The notes under the pieces were generated by a model. The model was not told the origin of the DNA and made no database searches. It saw nothing but the letters and a program-made list of their open reading frames with translations. Position numbers and translations under genes: made by a program. From an uncultured Jannaschia sp. (GTDB lineage: Bacteria; Pseudomonadota; Alphaproteobacteria; Rhodobacterales; Rhodobacteraceae), in the NCBI RefSeq assembly GCF_947494055.1, contig NZ_CANLTR010000026.1, positions 1-48,765 of the forward strand: a stretch of DNA of 48,765 nucleotides. Direction: 5' to 3'. Below, piece by piece: positions 17,652 through 26,484 of this stretch; within the stretch, counting starts at the first letter, position 1, and each line of letters opens with the position of its first letter.

Positions 17652-18539
17652 ATGACGGAGGAGAGAGTGACACCGCTGCGCCAGCGGATGATCGAAGACA
17701 TGCGCATTCGCGGAATGGGGGATAAAGCGCAGAAGTCCCATATCCGGGCGATCAAGGATTTTGCGGCCTTTCTTGGTAGACCGCCTGACACGGCCACGCC
17801 GGAGGATCTGCGAGCCTACCAGCTCCACATGACGGACACCGGGGTCACGCCATCGACATTCAACACACGCATCGTGGCGCTGCGGTTCTTTTTCGGCATG
17901 ACCTGCGGGCGCGAAGAGATGAAGCGTTACATGCAGTTCCGCACCGAGCCGCGGAAGCTGCCCGTGGTGTTCAGCGTCGAGGAGGTGTCCGACATCCTGA
18001 TGGCGGCGCCGGGGCCCGGGCTGAAGTATCGCGCCGCGCTCAGCATTTCCTACGGTGCGGGGCTCCGGGCGGCCGAGGTCTGCAATCTCAAGATCGGCGA
18101 CATCGACAGCGACCGGATGCTGATCCACGTCGAGCAGGGCAAGGGCCAGAAGGACCGCAAGGTGATGCTGTCGCCCGGATTACTGGAGCTGTTGCGCGCC
18201 TGGTGGCGCGAGGCCCGGCCGGAGGGTTGGCTGTTCCCCGGCAAGCCGAAGATCAACCCGATCTCACCGCGCCAACTGAACCGCGCCTTCACCTCCGCCA
18301 AACACATGGCCGGGGTCAAGAAGCCCGCCACCTTGCACACGTTGCGCCACAGCTTCGCGACGCATCTGTTGGAGGCCAATACCGACGTGCGGGTGATCCA
18401 GGTGCTGTTCGGCCACGCCAAGCTGACGACCACCGCGCGATACACCCACGTGGCCACCAAGACGATCCGCGACACCGTCAGCCCCAACGAGATGCTGGCC
18501 AGGTTGCAGGATCAAACGGTGAAGCGAAGCCTGGAGTGA
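17652..18539 (+). CDS. IS91-associated tyrosine recombinase/integrase
   Basis: 295 residues. N-terminal SAM-like core-binding domain at 1-90, then the catalytic domain with Arg in GAGLRAAEVCNL, HTLRHSFATHL (His-x-x-Arg), His in VLFGHAKLTTT and the nucleophile Tyr in ARYTHV. All catalytic residues are present. A strong AGGAGG precedes the ATG at 17652. It is transcribed with the transposase 12 bases downstream. In IS91 relatives its role alongside the HUH transposase is not fully understood. Confidence 0.9.
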   Translation: MTEERVTPLRQRMIEDMRIRGMGDKAQKSHIRAIKDFAAFLGRPPDTATPEDLRAYQLHMTDTGVTPSTFNTRIVALRFFFGMTCGREEMKRYMQFRTEPRKLPVVFSVEEVSDILMAAPGPGLKYRAALSISYGAGLRAAEVCNLKIGDIDSDRMLIHVEQGKGQKDRKVMLSPGLLELLRAWWREARPEGWLFPGKPKINPISPRQLNRAFTSAKHMAGVKKPATLHTLRHSFATHLLEANTDVRVIQVLFGHAKLTTTARYTHVATKTIRDTVSPNEMLARLQDQTVKRSLE

Positions 18540-18551
18540 CCGGGCGCCGGG

Positions 18552-19750
18552 GTGTCCCGGCCGAAGCTGGAGATTGCTGACATCTTCCGCGCCCATGGCC
18601 CTGCGTGGCGGCAGGCCAATGTGGGGCATGTCAGCCTCTCACAGCTCAAGGTGATGTCCGCGATCGAGGCCTGCCGGACCGAAGCGCTCGGCGGGCATGT
18701 GGCCGGTTGCACCAAATGCGGCCACCATCACATCGCCTACAATTCCTGCAAGAACCGGCATTGCCCGAAGTGCTAGGGACCCGCGGCGCGCGACTGGATG
18801 GAGGCGCGGGCCGAGGACCTTCTGCCCGTGGAATATTTCCACGTGGTCTTTACCCTGCCAGCCGAGATTGCGCAGATCGCCTATTGGAACAAGAAGGCGG
18901 TCTACGGGCTGTTGTTCAAGGCATCGGCGGAGACGGTGATGACCCTTGCGGCCGATCCCAAGCGCATGGGCGCGCGAGTGGGCATGACCAGCGTGCTGCA
19001 CACCTGGGGCTCGGCGCTGACCCACCATCCGCATATCCACATGATCGCGCCCGGTGGCGGCCTGTCGCCCGACGGCACCAGGTGGGTTGCCTGCCGTCCC
19101 GGGTTCTTCCTGCATGTGCGGGTTCTGTCGCGGCTGTTCCGGCGCCTGTTTCTGGACGGGCTGATGGCCCTGCATGCCGCCGAGCAGCTCGCCTTCTACG
19201 GCGATCTCGAACGGCTGGCGCAGGCAGATGCCTTCGCAGCCTGGCTCGCCCCGTTCCGCAAGTCCGAATGGGTCGTCTATGCCAAGCCGCCCTTCGGCGG
19301 GCCAGAGGCAGTGCTGGCCTACCTGAGCCGCTATACCCACCGGGTGGCGATCTCGAACGCCCGCCTGATCAGCGCCGATGCCCAGACCGTCGCCTTCCGC
19401 TGGAAGGATTACCGCGTCAAATCCGGCGACCGACAAAAGGTCATGCGACTGGCCACGCCCGAGTTCATACGCAGGTTCCTGATCCATGTCCTGCCGGACA
19501 ACTTCCACCGCATCCGGCATTACGGTCTGCTGGCCAGCTCGGCCCGCAAGGCCAACATCACCAAGATCCGCGCCTTGCTGTGCGTGCAACGCCCGGAACA
19601 ACCCGCCACGCAGGGACCCGAAGCCGAGATCATCCCGCTCACCCTGCGCGAGCCATGCCCTGCTGCGGTGGCCCCATGCGCATCATCGAGATCTTCCGCC
19701 GTGGCCAGAAACCGATGTCGCGTGCCCCACCGAGGGAGCAGGCCACATGA
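18552..19750 (+). pseudogene. IS91-family transposase with in-frame TAG and frameshift
   Basis: HUH-type rolling-circle transposase. The N-terminal zinc finger (CTKCGHHH...CKNRHCPKC) is followed at once by TAG (18774-18776), then the same frame continues GPAARDWMEARAEDLLPVEYFHVVFTLP. Homologues have Gln after CPKC, so CAG to TAG explains the change. The HUH motif HHPHIHMI and the YLSRYTHRVAISN tyrosine are intact. Near 19650 a one-base loss shifts the frame: the last 30 or so residues (CCGGPMRIIEIFRRGQKP, ending EQAT) lie in another frame. The start is GTG at 18552. Confidence 0.85.
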
Positions 19751-20240
19751 CACCTCGCCCGTCATCCGTAACGGAACACCACCGGCTGCGATCCGCAGAC
19801 ACGGCCCAAATAGCTTGGGTCTTTCCGTCTTCGGCGCGACACACGGCGGCAATCACGCGACCATCAGCAGCTTTGTCGGGATCATCGAACGAGTTTGCGC
19901 CCGTCTCAGGCACCATGCGCACCTTCAACCGACCCCCTGATCCAGCCGTTGCCCCACCCCACTGCGCATTTTCCCCATAGATTGCCCCAAGACCCCCGCG
20001 GCTTCCTCCTTGGGAGGTTTTCCAACACGGGTCGTGGTTCCGACAATGCGCAACGTTTCGCCGCGACCCGCATCAGAAAACCTTCACCAAAGCAGATCTT
20101 GGTCCCGCTGCTGATCGCTGCGGCACAGCTTACCCGAAGCGGTCTTCCGGGGCATCGCGCAGCAACACGCATCGTCTCGAAGTCGGCTGTGCGGGACGAT
20201 GCTTCTTGGGGACCGTTGATTTTGACCGGACGTTGATGTC
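19751..20240. other. non-coding stretch beyond IS91 transposase
   Basis: No convincing gene. The first part is probably the right-hand end of the IS91-type element. The remainder, from about 20040, leads into the TnsA-like fragment. No clear repeat or terminator was found. Confidence 0.35.
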
Positions 20241-20241
20241 C

Positions 20242-20410
20242 GTCTAGGAGCAGCCCTGCCGCATCACCTACCGTGACCGCAATGGGCGTCGACGGAGCTA
20301 CATGCCCGACGCCCTCGTTTATCACAGACCGGGGACCGGGCTGCACGGCGTCGACAGCTTTCTCTACGAGTTCAAGCACCGCGCCGACCTCTTCGCTTGG
20401 CCGACGCTCA
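20242..20410 (+). pseudogene. TnsA-like endonuclease fragment
   Basis: A short stretch reads CRITYRDRNGRRRSYMPDALVYHR, then FLYEFKHRADLF. This resembles the catalytic core of TnsA, the heteromeric Tn7-type transposase endonuclease, with the Asp of PDAL and the Lys of EFK in the places of the restriction-like active site. There is no start codon or C-terminal domain. It overlaps, antisense, the atypical tail of the adenine methylase ORF, so a rearrangement joined the two. Confidence 0.4.
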
Positions 20411-21347
20411 ATGGAGTTGCACCTGGGCGATCGGCACCTGTGGAATCCGGCGTAAGGGACGGACGCGGCGTGCGGTACTGGGGGCGGAAGTGTTGGCGGG
20501 CGCGGAGATCCGCCGGAAGTCTCAGACCCTTGGATGCAATTAGGAGTTCGGTGCCGGTTCGCTTGGTCTGAGCGGAGTATAACTGGTCGAAGGCGAACTG
20601 TCGGCTCCAGCGATAGAGCCGGCTTATCTCGGGCGCGGCGTCATAGGTGACGATCCAGGGGCGTTCAATGGCGCTGATCACGCCCGCGAGCTGCTCATGG
20701 TCTTCGGGGGTATAAAAGCTCGTGTATAGTTCGGCACCGGCAGCATAATAGGGCGGATCGATGAACATGAACGAGCGATAGTCCGGGGTCTCCCGATGCT
20801 CTTGGAGGAAGTCGAGCGCGTCGGCCTGCGTGAAGGTTATCTGGCGGCGATACTTGGCGACGCGGCGGATACGGTCGGCGATCGTCTCCTTGTTGAACCG
20901 GCAGTCGATCCGGTATCGTCCGTCCTGTTTACGCCCGCCAATCATTCCGCCAGTTTTGATGATTCCGGACCGGTTCGTGCGGTTGAGGAATAGTGTCGCC
21001 AAGGCGAAGGACATCTCGTCGCCGCACTCCGGGCCGGACTGGTAGATCGCTCGCTGCCGGTCCCATTCCTCGACCGTCACAGGGACGGCCTCGACCGTGG
21101 CGATAAAGTCCTCGGTCCGATCGAGCATGCAGCGCCACAGGGCTGCGATTGCCGGGTCGACGTCGTTGAGGCGGATCGCGGAAACGTGCCCGTCGAAGAG
21201 TAGCGCCAAGGCCAGTCCGCCCCCGCCCGCATAGGGTTCGATATAGACGCCGCGGTCGACGCCATTGGCCTGCATGATGGTGCTGACCAGCCTCACCATC
21301 GACGTCTTGCCGCCCGGGTATCGAAGGGGTGAGGTTGATCGCGGCAT
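20364..21347 (-). CDS. DNA adenine methyltransferase (D12 class)
   Basis: 327 residues. N-terminal RYPGGK at 9-14, SAM-binding motif EPYAGGGGLAL at 37-47, and the catalytic DPPY at 197-200 define an N6-adenine methyltransferase of the Dam/D12 class. Family sequence ends near KGLRLP, about residue 275; the last 50 residues (Pro/Ser-rich, ending CLNS) look like read-through into the antisense of the TnsA-like fragment, so the 3' end may be rearranged. The recognition sequence cannot be told. It lies 66 bases after a ParB/Srx-like gene on the same strand and is probably cotranscribed, in the manner of modification-defence cassettes. Confidence 0.87.
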   Translation of the reverse strand: MPRSTSPLRYPGGKTSMVRLVSTIMQANGVDRGVYIEPYAGGGGLALALLFDGHVSAIRLNDVDPAIAALWRCMLDRTEDFIATVEAVPVTVEEWDRQRAIYQSGPECGDEMSFALATLFLNRTNRSGIIKTGGMIGGRKQDGRYRIDCRFNKETIADRIRRVAKYRRQITFTQADALDFLQEHRETPDYRSFMFIDPPYYAAGAELYTSFYTPEDHEQLAGVISAIERPWIVTYDAAPEISRLYRWSRQFAFDQLYSAQTKRTGTELLIASKGLRLPADLRARQHFRPQYRTPRPSLTPDSTGADRPGATPLSVGQAKRSARCLNS

Positions 21348-21413
21348 TGGATTCCTTCGCGTTTGCCTGTTAGCTATGGCTAGCCTAACAGGCTGGTTAC
21401 AACTCGGCCAGCC

Positions 21414-22874
21414 CTACTTGCCCTGGGCCTTGTGTAAGACCGCAACTTCAGCCACGGCGGCGAACACGCCGGAGAGCGTCGCCATGTCTTTGATGAGCGC
21501 GCCGCCGTGGACACCGCCAGTCTTGCTGTCATGTTTGCCCAGGTTGGCGCGAGCGCGTAGCCCACCGAGAATGCTGCTGATCGACCCAAGCGAGGCCGGT
21601 TCGTACCTCGCCTTCACCTCGGGCAGCCCCATGACACGGTCGACGATCTTTCCTTTGCCGTCCCAACCCGTCGCCTTCAGTAGGTGTTCAAGCAGGGTGC
21701 TACACCCGATGCAGACAAGAGCGGAATGCTGGTTCGCGCTGACTGTCGTAATCGATCCGTAGAGTTCGCTCATGCTGGGATTGTCGAGAGCCGCGATCGC
21801 GCGTTCTAGGGCCTCGTCCTTCGCGACAGTCCCACCTCTTGGCGCGTTGTTATCACCCTTCCCGCGACCGTTGTCCAGGTTTTCACTCCCCGCTCCCGAC
21901 CCGCCGGCGGCGTCCTCCCCTCCGGCCTCATCGCCGCCGGTTGCCTTCGGCACGTCTTCCTCGGCCTCGGTGCCGTCCTCTTCATCTCCAGACTGCGCGG
22001 CCTCGTCGCGCTCTGCTTTCGTCGGCATCAGCGTCCTGCTCTCGCCGTTCGGCAAGGGTGCCGGTGCCCCGAGCGCCCGCACGATCGTCGCGACATAGGC
22101 GTTGAGCCTGTCGGCGTTGTGCAACGCCCGACTGTTGTGCTTGGCAGGTTCGTCGAGCTGATCGCGCATCAGCTTCTCTAAGCCAATGCAAAAAACGTCC
22201 CATGGCAAGGTCCGGCGCAGTTCGCTGCCCGAACCTGTGAGGCCGATCTGCGTACGCCGCGCGGCGCTGGAAACGATCCGCGTTACGTTCGTCGGCGCGA
22301 TAATATCCGCTTCCGCGGGCGTGATGACCCCGGTCTTGCGCGCCGTCGCGATCAATTCGACTGCCTCGACGTTACTGGTCTCGCCGTTGCGTCGCGCCTG
22401 CTGAGTAGGGTTCCACCGTCTTCGGGCACCATCGGCTCCGCTGGCGACATGCATCCTGTCAATCCACGGGTCCGCCGACTCAAAGCTCGGGAAGATCACG
22501 ACTTTCACCGATCCGATCGGACCAAGCGCCTTGGCCGCACTGCGCAGACGGCGGATACGAGACGCCCGCTGCGTGACGTTTGCCGGCATGCGTTCCGGGT
22601 CGTCGAGAAGCAACAACGCGGCGACGCGACGATTGCCCTCCGCCGCGATATAGGTCGGGTCGTCCTTCGGGCTTCCCCGATCTCGGACCACGCCGATTAA
22701 ATCTAACGGGTTCACCCCGCCCATCTTGGCAATGTCGAGAGCGAGTTCGACGACCCGTTCGTTCTCGATCAGTTCCTTCATCGCCGCTGCAGCGTTGGCT
22801 TTCCGCTCGTGCCGAGGGTTGTCCAACTTGATCAGTAACCGGTCGAGTTCGATCTCAGCATCCTTCGTTTTCAT
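21414..22874 (-). CDS. ParB/Srx-like protein with possible HEPN C-terminus
   Basis: 486 residues. The N-terminal 100 residues fit a ParB/sulfiredoxin-like fold: KLDNPRHE near 17-23, then AKMGGVNPLDLIGVV, and AAEGNRRVAALLLL at 78-90 with the GNRR phosphate-binding motif. The middle (about 285-345) is an acidic, Gly-rich linker. The C-terminal 110 residues are helical and contain R442-ANLGK-H448, which fits the R-x(4-6)-H motif of HEPN RNases; this last point is tentative. The ATG overlaps the stop of the upstream frame (GATGA). It precedes the adenine methylase. Not a partition protein: no HTH and no parA nearby. Confidence 0.65.
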   Translation of the reverse strand: MKTKDAEIELDRLLIKLDNPRHERKANAAAAMKELIENERVVELALDIAKMGGVNPLDLIGVVRDRGSPKDDPTYIAAEGNRRVAALLLLDDPERMPANVTQRASRIRRLRSAAKALGPIGSVKVVIFPSFESADPWIDRMHVASGADGARRRWNPTQQARRNGETSNVEAVELIATARKTGVITPAEADIIAPTNVTRIVSSAARRTQIGLTGSGSELRRTLPWDVFCIGLEKLMRDQLDEPAKHNSRALHNADRLNAYVATIVRALGAPAPLPNGESRTLMPTKAERDEAAQSGDEEDGTEAEEDVPKATGGDEAGGEDAAGGSGAGSENLDNGRGKGDNNAPRGGTVAKDEALERAIAALDNPSMSELYGSITTVSANQHSALVCIGCSTLLEHLLKATGWDGKGKIVDRVMGLPEVKARYEPASLGSISSILGGLRARANLGKHDSKTGGVHGGALIKDMATLSGVFAAVAEVAVLHKAQGK

Positions 22875-23300
22875 CGCCTACGACCCCAACCTCGGCAAAA
22901 TTCGTATCGTGACGTCCGTCGATCGTCGCGACGCGCAATGCAGATTACCCGACAAGGACTGCCATGGCACCCCGTGGCTAGACCGATCGGTCCGCTGCTC
23001 CGTTTGCAGGAACCAATATTGCAATTCAAGATGCGGGCGTCGGTGCGAGGACTTTGTCCAGGTGCGTGTCCGGCCCAGCTCTCCTCGACATAGGCACTGC
23101 CCGAGGGCATCGGGAATTCCGCGTGGTCGGACGGTCGGAGATCTCCTCCAGGATTGAGTCCCAAAAAAGCGATCTCGGCTTCGTCGAGAACATGAACTGG
23201 GCTGTACAAGAAGCGCCAACCCAGTCGATTGCCGCTCGCGGTGTAAGCTCCTTCAATCCGACATGAAAGTTCAACATGATCAACCGGGGGCATCACGCCG
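22871..23300 (-). pseudogene. uracil-DNA-glycosylase-like protein, degenerate
   Basis: A frame whose N-terminal part resembles the uracil-DNA glycosylase superfamily: GWRFLYSPVHVLDEAEIAFLGLNPGGD, then SGSAYVEESWAGHAPGQSP. Homology fails after about residue 80 and the remaining 60 residues are Arg/Cys-rich and unlike the family, so a frameshift or rearrangement is likely. The frame nevertheless ends in a stop that overlaps the ATG of the ParB/Srx-like gene. The likely start is GTG or ATG near 23295. An IS5-like element inserted just upstream of it. Confidence 0.4.
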
Positions 23301-23347
23301 TAACGCTGTTTGCTTGAGGTCTGGGGCCGATAATAGGCCTTTATGTA

Positions 23348-24776
23348 GTCCGCTCTGAGCAACGTCTAGCGTTCTGATTTCACGCCACGAACCGACGTTC
23401 GCGCTGTGCTGGTTTCGCAGGGTTTGGTATTCTTGAGCCCGGAACCCTGCGATTTCGGAGGCCCGATGAAGCCCAAGCCTCGCGCGCCCGACCAAGACGA
23501 CCTGCTTCGCCCCCGGCTCACCGATCTGATCGACATGCGCCACGGGCTGGTGCGGCTCGAGGCGCTGATCGACTGGGATTTCTTCGAGGCCGAATGGGCG
23601 GGGTTCTTTCCGTCGCATACGGGCCGGCCCGCGACCTCGCCGCGGCTGGTGGCGGGGCTGCTCTACCTTTAGCACGCCTACGCGCTCTCCGACGAGGCAA
23701 TCGTCGCGCGATGGTCGGAGAACCCCTACTGGCAGCACTTCTGTGGCGAGGTGTTCTTTCAGCATCGCCCACCGATCGATCCGTCATCGCTGACCCGCTG
23801 GCGGGAGCGCATCGGCGAGGAGGGCGTCGAGTGGCTGCTCACGCAGACCATCGAGGCCGGTCGGCGTGCCGGCGTGATCGACACGCGCAGCACGCGCGAC
23901 GTGATCGTGGACACGACCGTGATGGAGAAGGCGATCGCGCACCCGACCGACACGCGGCTCTCCGAGCGCGCCCGCTTGCGCCTCGTGGGCTTGGCGCGCG
24001 AGGCGGGGATCGAGCTGCGCCAGAGCTATGCCCGCCTTGGCCCCCGCCTGGCCCGGCAGGTTGGCCGCTACGCCCATGCCCGGCAATTCGAGCGGATGAG
24101 GAAGGGGCTGCGCACCCTCAAGGGCTACACCGGCTGCGTGATGCGCGACGTCGCCCGCAGGCTGCACACCGTTACCGACGACGCCCTGCGTGCCCGGATC
24201 GAAGGACAGCTCGCCCTCGTCGCCCGCTTGCTGCGCCAGAAGCCCCGCGACAAGCGCAAGCTCTACGCGCTGCACGAGCCGGACGTGGACTGCATCTCGA
24301 AGGGCAAGGCGCACAAGCGCTACGAGTTCGGCTGCAAGGTCTCGGTCGCCACGACCCATCGCGAGGGCTTCGTCGTCGGCACGCGTCCGATCCCCGGCAA
24401 TCCTTGCGACGGCCACACGCTGCACGAGGCCGTCGAACAGGTCGAGATCCTCGCCGACGCCCGCCCCCGGCGCGTCTTCGTCGACCGCGGCTACCGCGGT
24501 CACGGCATCGAGCCCGCCACCGGCACCGAACCCACTATTGGTCATATGAAAACCGACGGCCGCCTGTCGCGCTCGCCCCTCAAGGGTACCATCGGCGATG
24601 CGCTCCACGCCGTGCTTTGCGGGGCAGGCCATAACATCCGCCTGATCCTCGCCCGCCTCCAGGCTCTTCTCGCCGAAATCCTCGTCACGCTGCTCCGCCT
24701 CATGGGCGACGCAACCCCGATTCTCACCCTGCCAAACCGTCAGATCGCGCACCCAGCGTGATGTTCAGGACGGACT
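23348..24776 (+). mobile_element. IS5-like insertion sequence with target duplication
   Basis: The ends are imperfect inverted repeats: left GTCCGCTCTGAGCAAC at 23348, right the complement of GTCCGTCCTGAACATC ending at 24776. The 6-base sequence TATGTA stands directly outside both ends (23342-23347 and 24777-24782), consistent with a target-site duplication. The transposase inside is interrupted and internally deleted, so this copy is probably inactive. Confidence 0.65.
23466..24761 (+). pseudogene. IS5-family transposase with in-frame TAG and internal deletion
   Basis: DDE transposase. The ATG at 23466 follows GGAGGCCCG. The first 68 codons end LVAGLLYL, then TAG (23670-23672), then the same frame continues HAYALSDEAIVARW; homologues read LYLQHAYALSD, so Gln CAG became TAG. 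The catalytic Asp residues (VIVDTTVMEKA, RRVFVDRGYRGHG) and Glu (EPTIGHMK) are present. About 25-30 residues normally found between RGYRGHG and the Glu motif are missing without loss of frame. The C-terminus from GRLSRSPLKGT on is intact. Confidence 0.82.
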
Positions 24777-24858
24777 ATGTAGCTACGTTGAATGGTTGCT
24801 TTCGCCTACGGTCCCCCTCTGCTCGCAAGCACAGCGAACGTCCGCTCTCCGCCGATTC

Positions 24859-26383
24859 TGTGGAAAAACACCCGTTCGCGAGCGCAGAATCTTGGCGCTC
24901 GTGATTGGCGCAGGCGCCTTTCTTCTCAGGCGTTTTGCGCTTGCTGCGGTGCGGGAAGAATCTTCGCCAGTTTCCGGAGGTTTTGGGCGGTAGCGGCGAG
25001 CAGGAATTCGTCCTTCGCGCCGCATGGTCCTCTTAGTCGGAGCCTTCCCAGGCCGAGGATGCGCTTGAGATGCGCGAAGAGCATCTCGACCTTCTTCCTC
25101 AGCTTCATCGAGACGCCGTATTGCTCGGTCTTGGCAATGTCGCGAGCGACTTGGCGGGCGTCATCGTGCTCCTCGCGGGTGATGGAGCGGAAGTCCATGT
25201 TCGGGCAGCAGCGCGGCTTCGAGGGGCAGGCCTGGCAGGTGAGCTTCAGGCCGCGGTATTTGGCGACGCCTGTGCCGGTTGGCCCCCGGTTCGGGTCGGA
25301 ATAGTTCCGGCGGAACTGCTTCAGTTCGTGGTCCTCGGGGCAGATGTACCGATCGTTCTCGGCATCCCACTCGAAGTCGGCGCGCGTCCAGGTGTCGTCG
25401 GTGCGGCCGGCTTTGTCTATGACCGGAATGTGCGGGGCGATCTTGCGCTCGACCAGCCAGCCCAGCATCGGACCCGACCCGTAGGCAGTATCTGCAATCA
25501 AGCGTTCGGGATGCAGGTCGAACTTCTCCTTTACGCGCTTCAACATGGTCTTGGTCGAGCCGACCTCGGCCTAGCGAATGGACCGCGTCGCTTCCACGTC
25601 CACGATGACCCCGTGGTCCGTGTCGATCAGGTAGTTGTCGGAATAGCTGAAGAACGCCGGACCCTTGCGCGCTGCCGTCCACTGGCTGGCCGGATCGGAA
25701 TGCGACGTGAACTTGGGCTGCACTTCGCTGGCGGCCCCGAAAGCAGCTTCGTCCAGTGTGTCCAGATACTCACGAACCGCGCGGGGTGCCTCGGCCGGAT
25801 CTATCCATGCCGCGTCCCATTCCTCCTTCGGCGTCGAGTTCTGCTTGTTCGCATCCGCTTCGATCAGACTGGCATCGACCGCCATGCGCTGCCCGCTGAC
25901 CAGGCCCTCCGCGATGCACCGTGCGACCGTCGTCTCGAACAGATGCCGCAACAGCTCGCTATCCCGGAACCGGCCATGACGGTTCTTGGAGAAGGTGGAG
26001 TGGTCCGGGACCCGGTCGCTTAGATCAAGGCGGCAGAACCAGCGATATGCCAGGTTCAGATGCACCTCTTCGCAAAGGCGACGCTCGGACCGGATACCGA
26101 AGCAATAGCCGACCAAGAGCATGCGGATCAGCAGCTCAGGGTCGACTGACGGGCGTCCTGTGTGGCTGTAGAAATCAGCGAGGTAGCCGCGGATACTGCT
26201 CAGATCCACGAAGCGGTCGATGGAGCGCAGGAGGTGATCCTGAGGGACGTGATCCTCCAGCGAGAACTCGTAGAACAGCGCCGGTTGCGCCTCCTGCCTC
26301 GGTCCCATCATCGCCGACCCTCCCGCCCATTAAAGGAATTGGATCAGCCAGACGCACCTCGATCAAGCTCGAGTTTTTCAACG
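24859..26383 (-). mobile_element. IS1182-family insertion sequence
   Basis: Bounded by short inverted ends: TGTGGAAAAACAC at 24859 and, in complement, CGTTGAAAAACTC ending at 26383. It contains a single transposase gene interrupted only by one TAG. The right end shares GTTGAAAAACTCG with the MITE-like element at 17342-17517. No target duplication was identified. Confidence 0.6.
24926..26311 (-). pseudogene. IS1182-family transposase with one in-frame TAG
   Basis: 461 codons, the usual family length. The N-terminal part runs FYEFSLEDHVPQDHLLRSIDRF to VIVDVEATRSIR, then TAG (complement of 25571-25573), then AEVGSTKTML and on to the C-terminal MLFAHLKRILGLGRLRLRGPCGAKDEF. Homologues have Gln between IR and AEVG, so CAG to TAG is the likely change. 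The catalytic Asp residues (MAVDASLIEADANK, IADTAYGS) and the Glu of KVEMLFAHLKR are present, and I see no other lesion. Read through with Gln, the protein would be complete. Confidence 0.85.
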
Positions 26384-26484
26384 AAATACGCGCTATCAAG
26401 ACATCTTAAGAACAGCTGTTCTCACCCTGGATCACCCGGCGGGCCGGCGAAGACCACCCCGATCCGTCCGACGCTCTTCTCGCC

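Larger units (their letters stand above)
17518..20040 (+). mobile_element. IS91-type element with tyrosine recombinase and HUH transposase
   Basis: Composite of a tyrosine recombinase gene (17652-18539) and an IS91-family rolling-circle transposase gene (18552-19750), the usual two-gene layout of IS91 relatives in alphaproteobacteria. The transposase is damaged, so this copy is probably immobile. The exact ends are not determined; the limits given are approximate, and the right side from 19751 to about 20040 is non-coding. Confidence 0.6.

Noticed and set aside
21414-22874. Chromosome or plasmid partition ParB
   Set aside because: No ParA gene, no HTH domain and no parS-like repeats nearby; only the N-terminal fold is shared.
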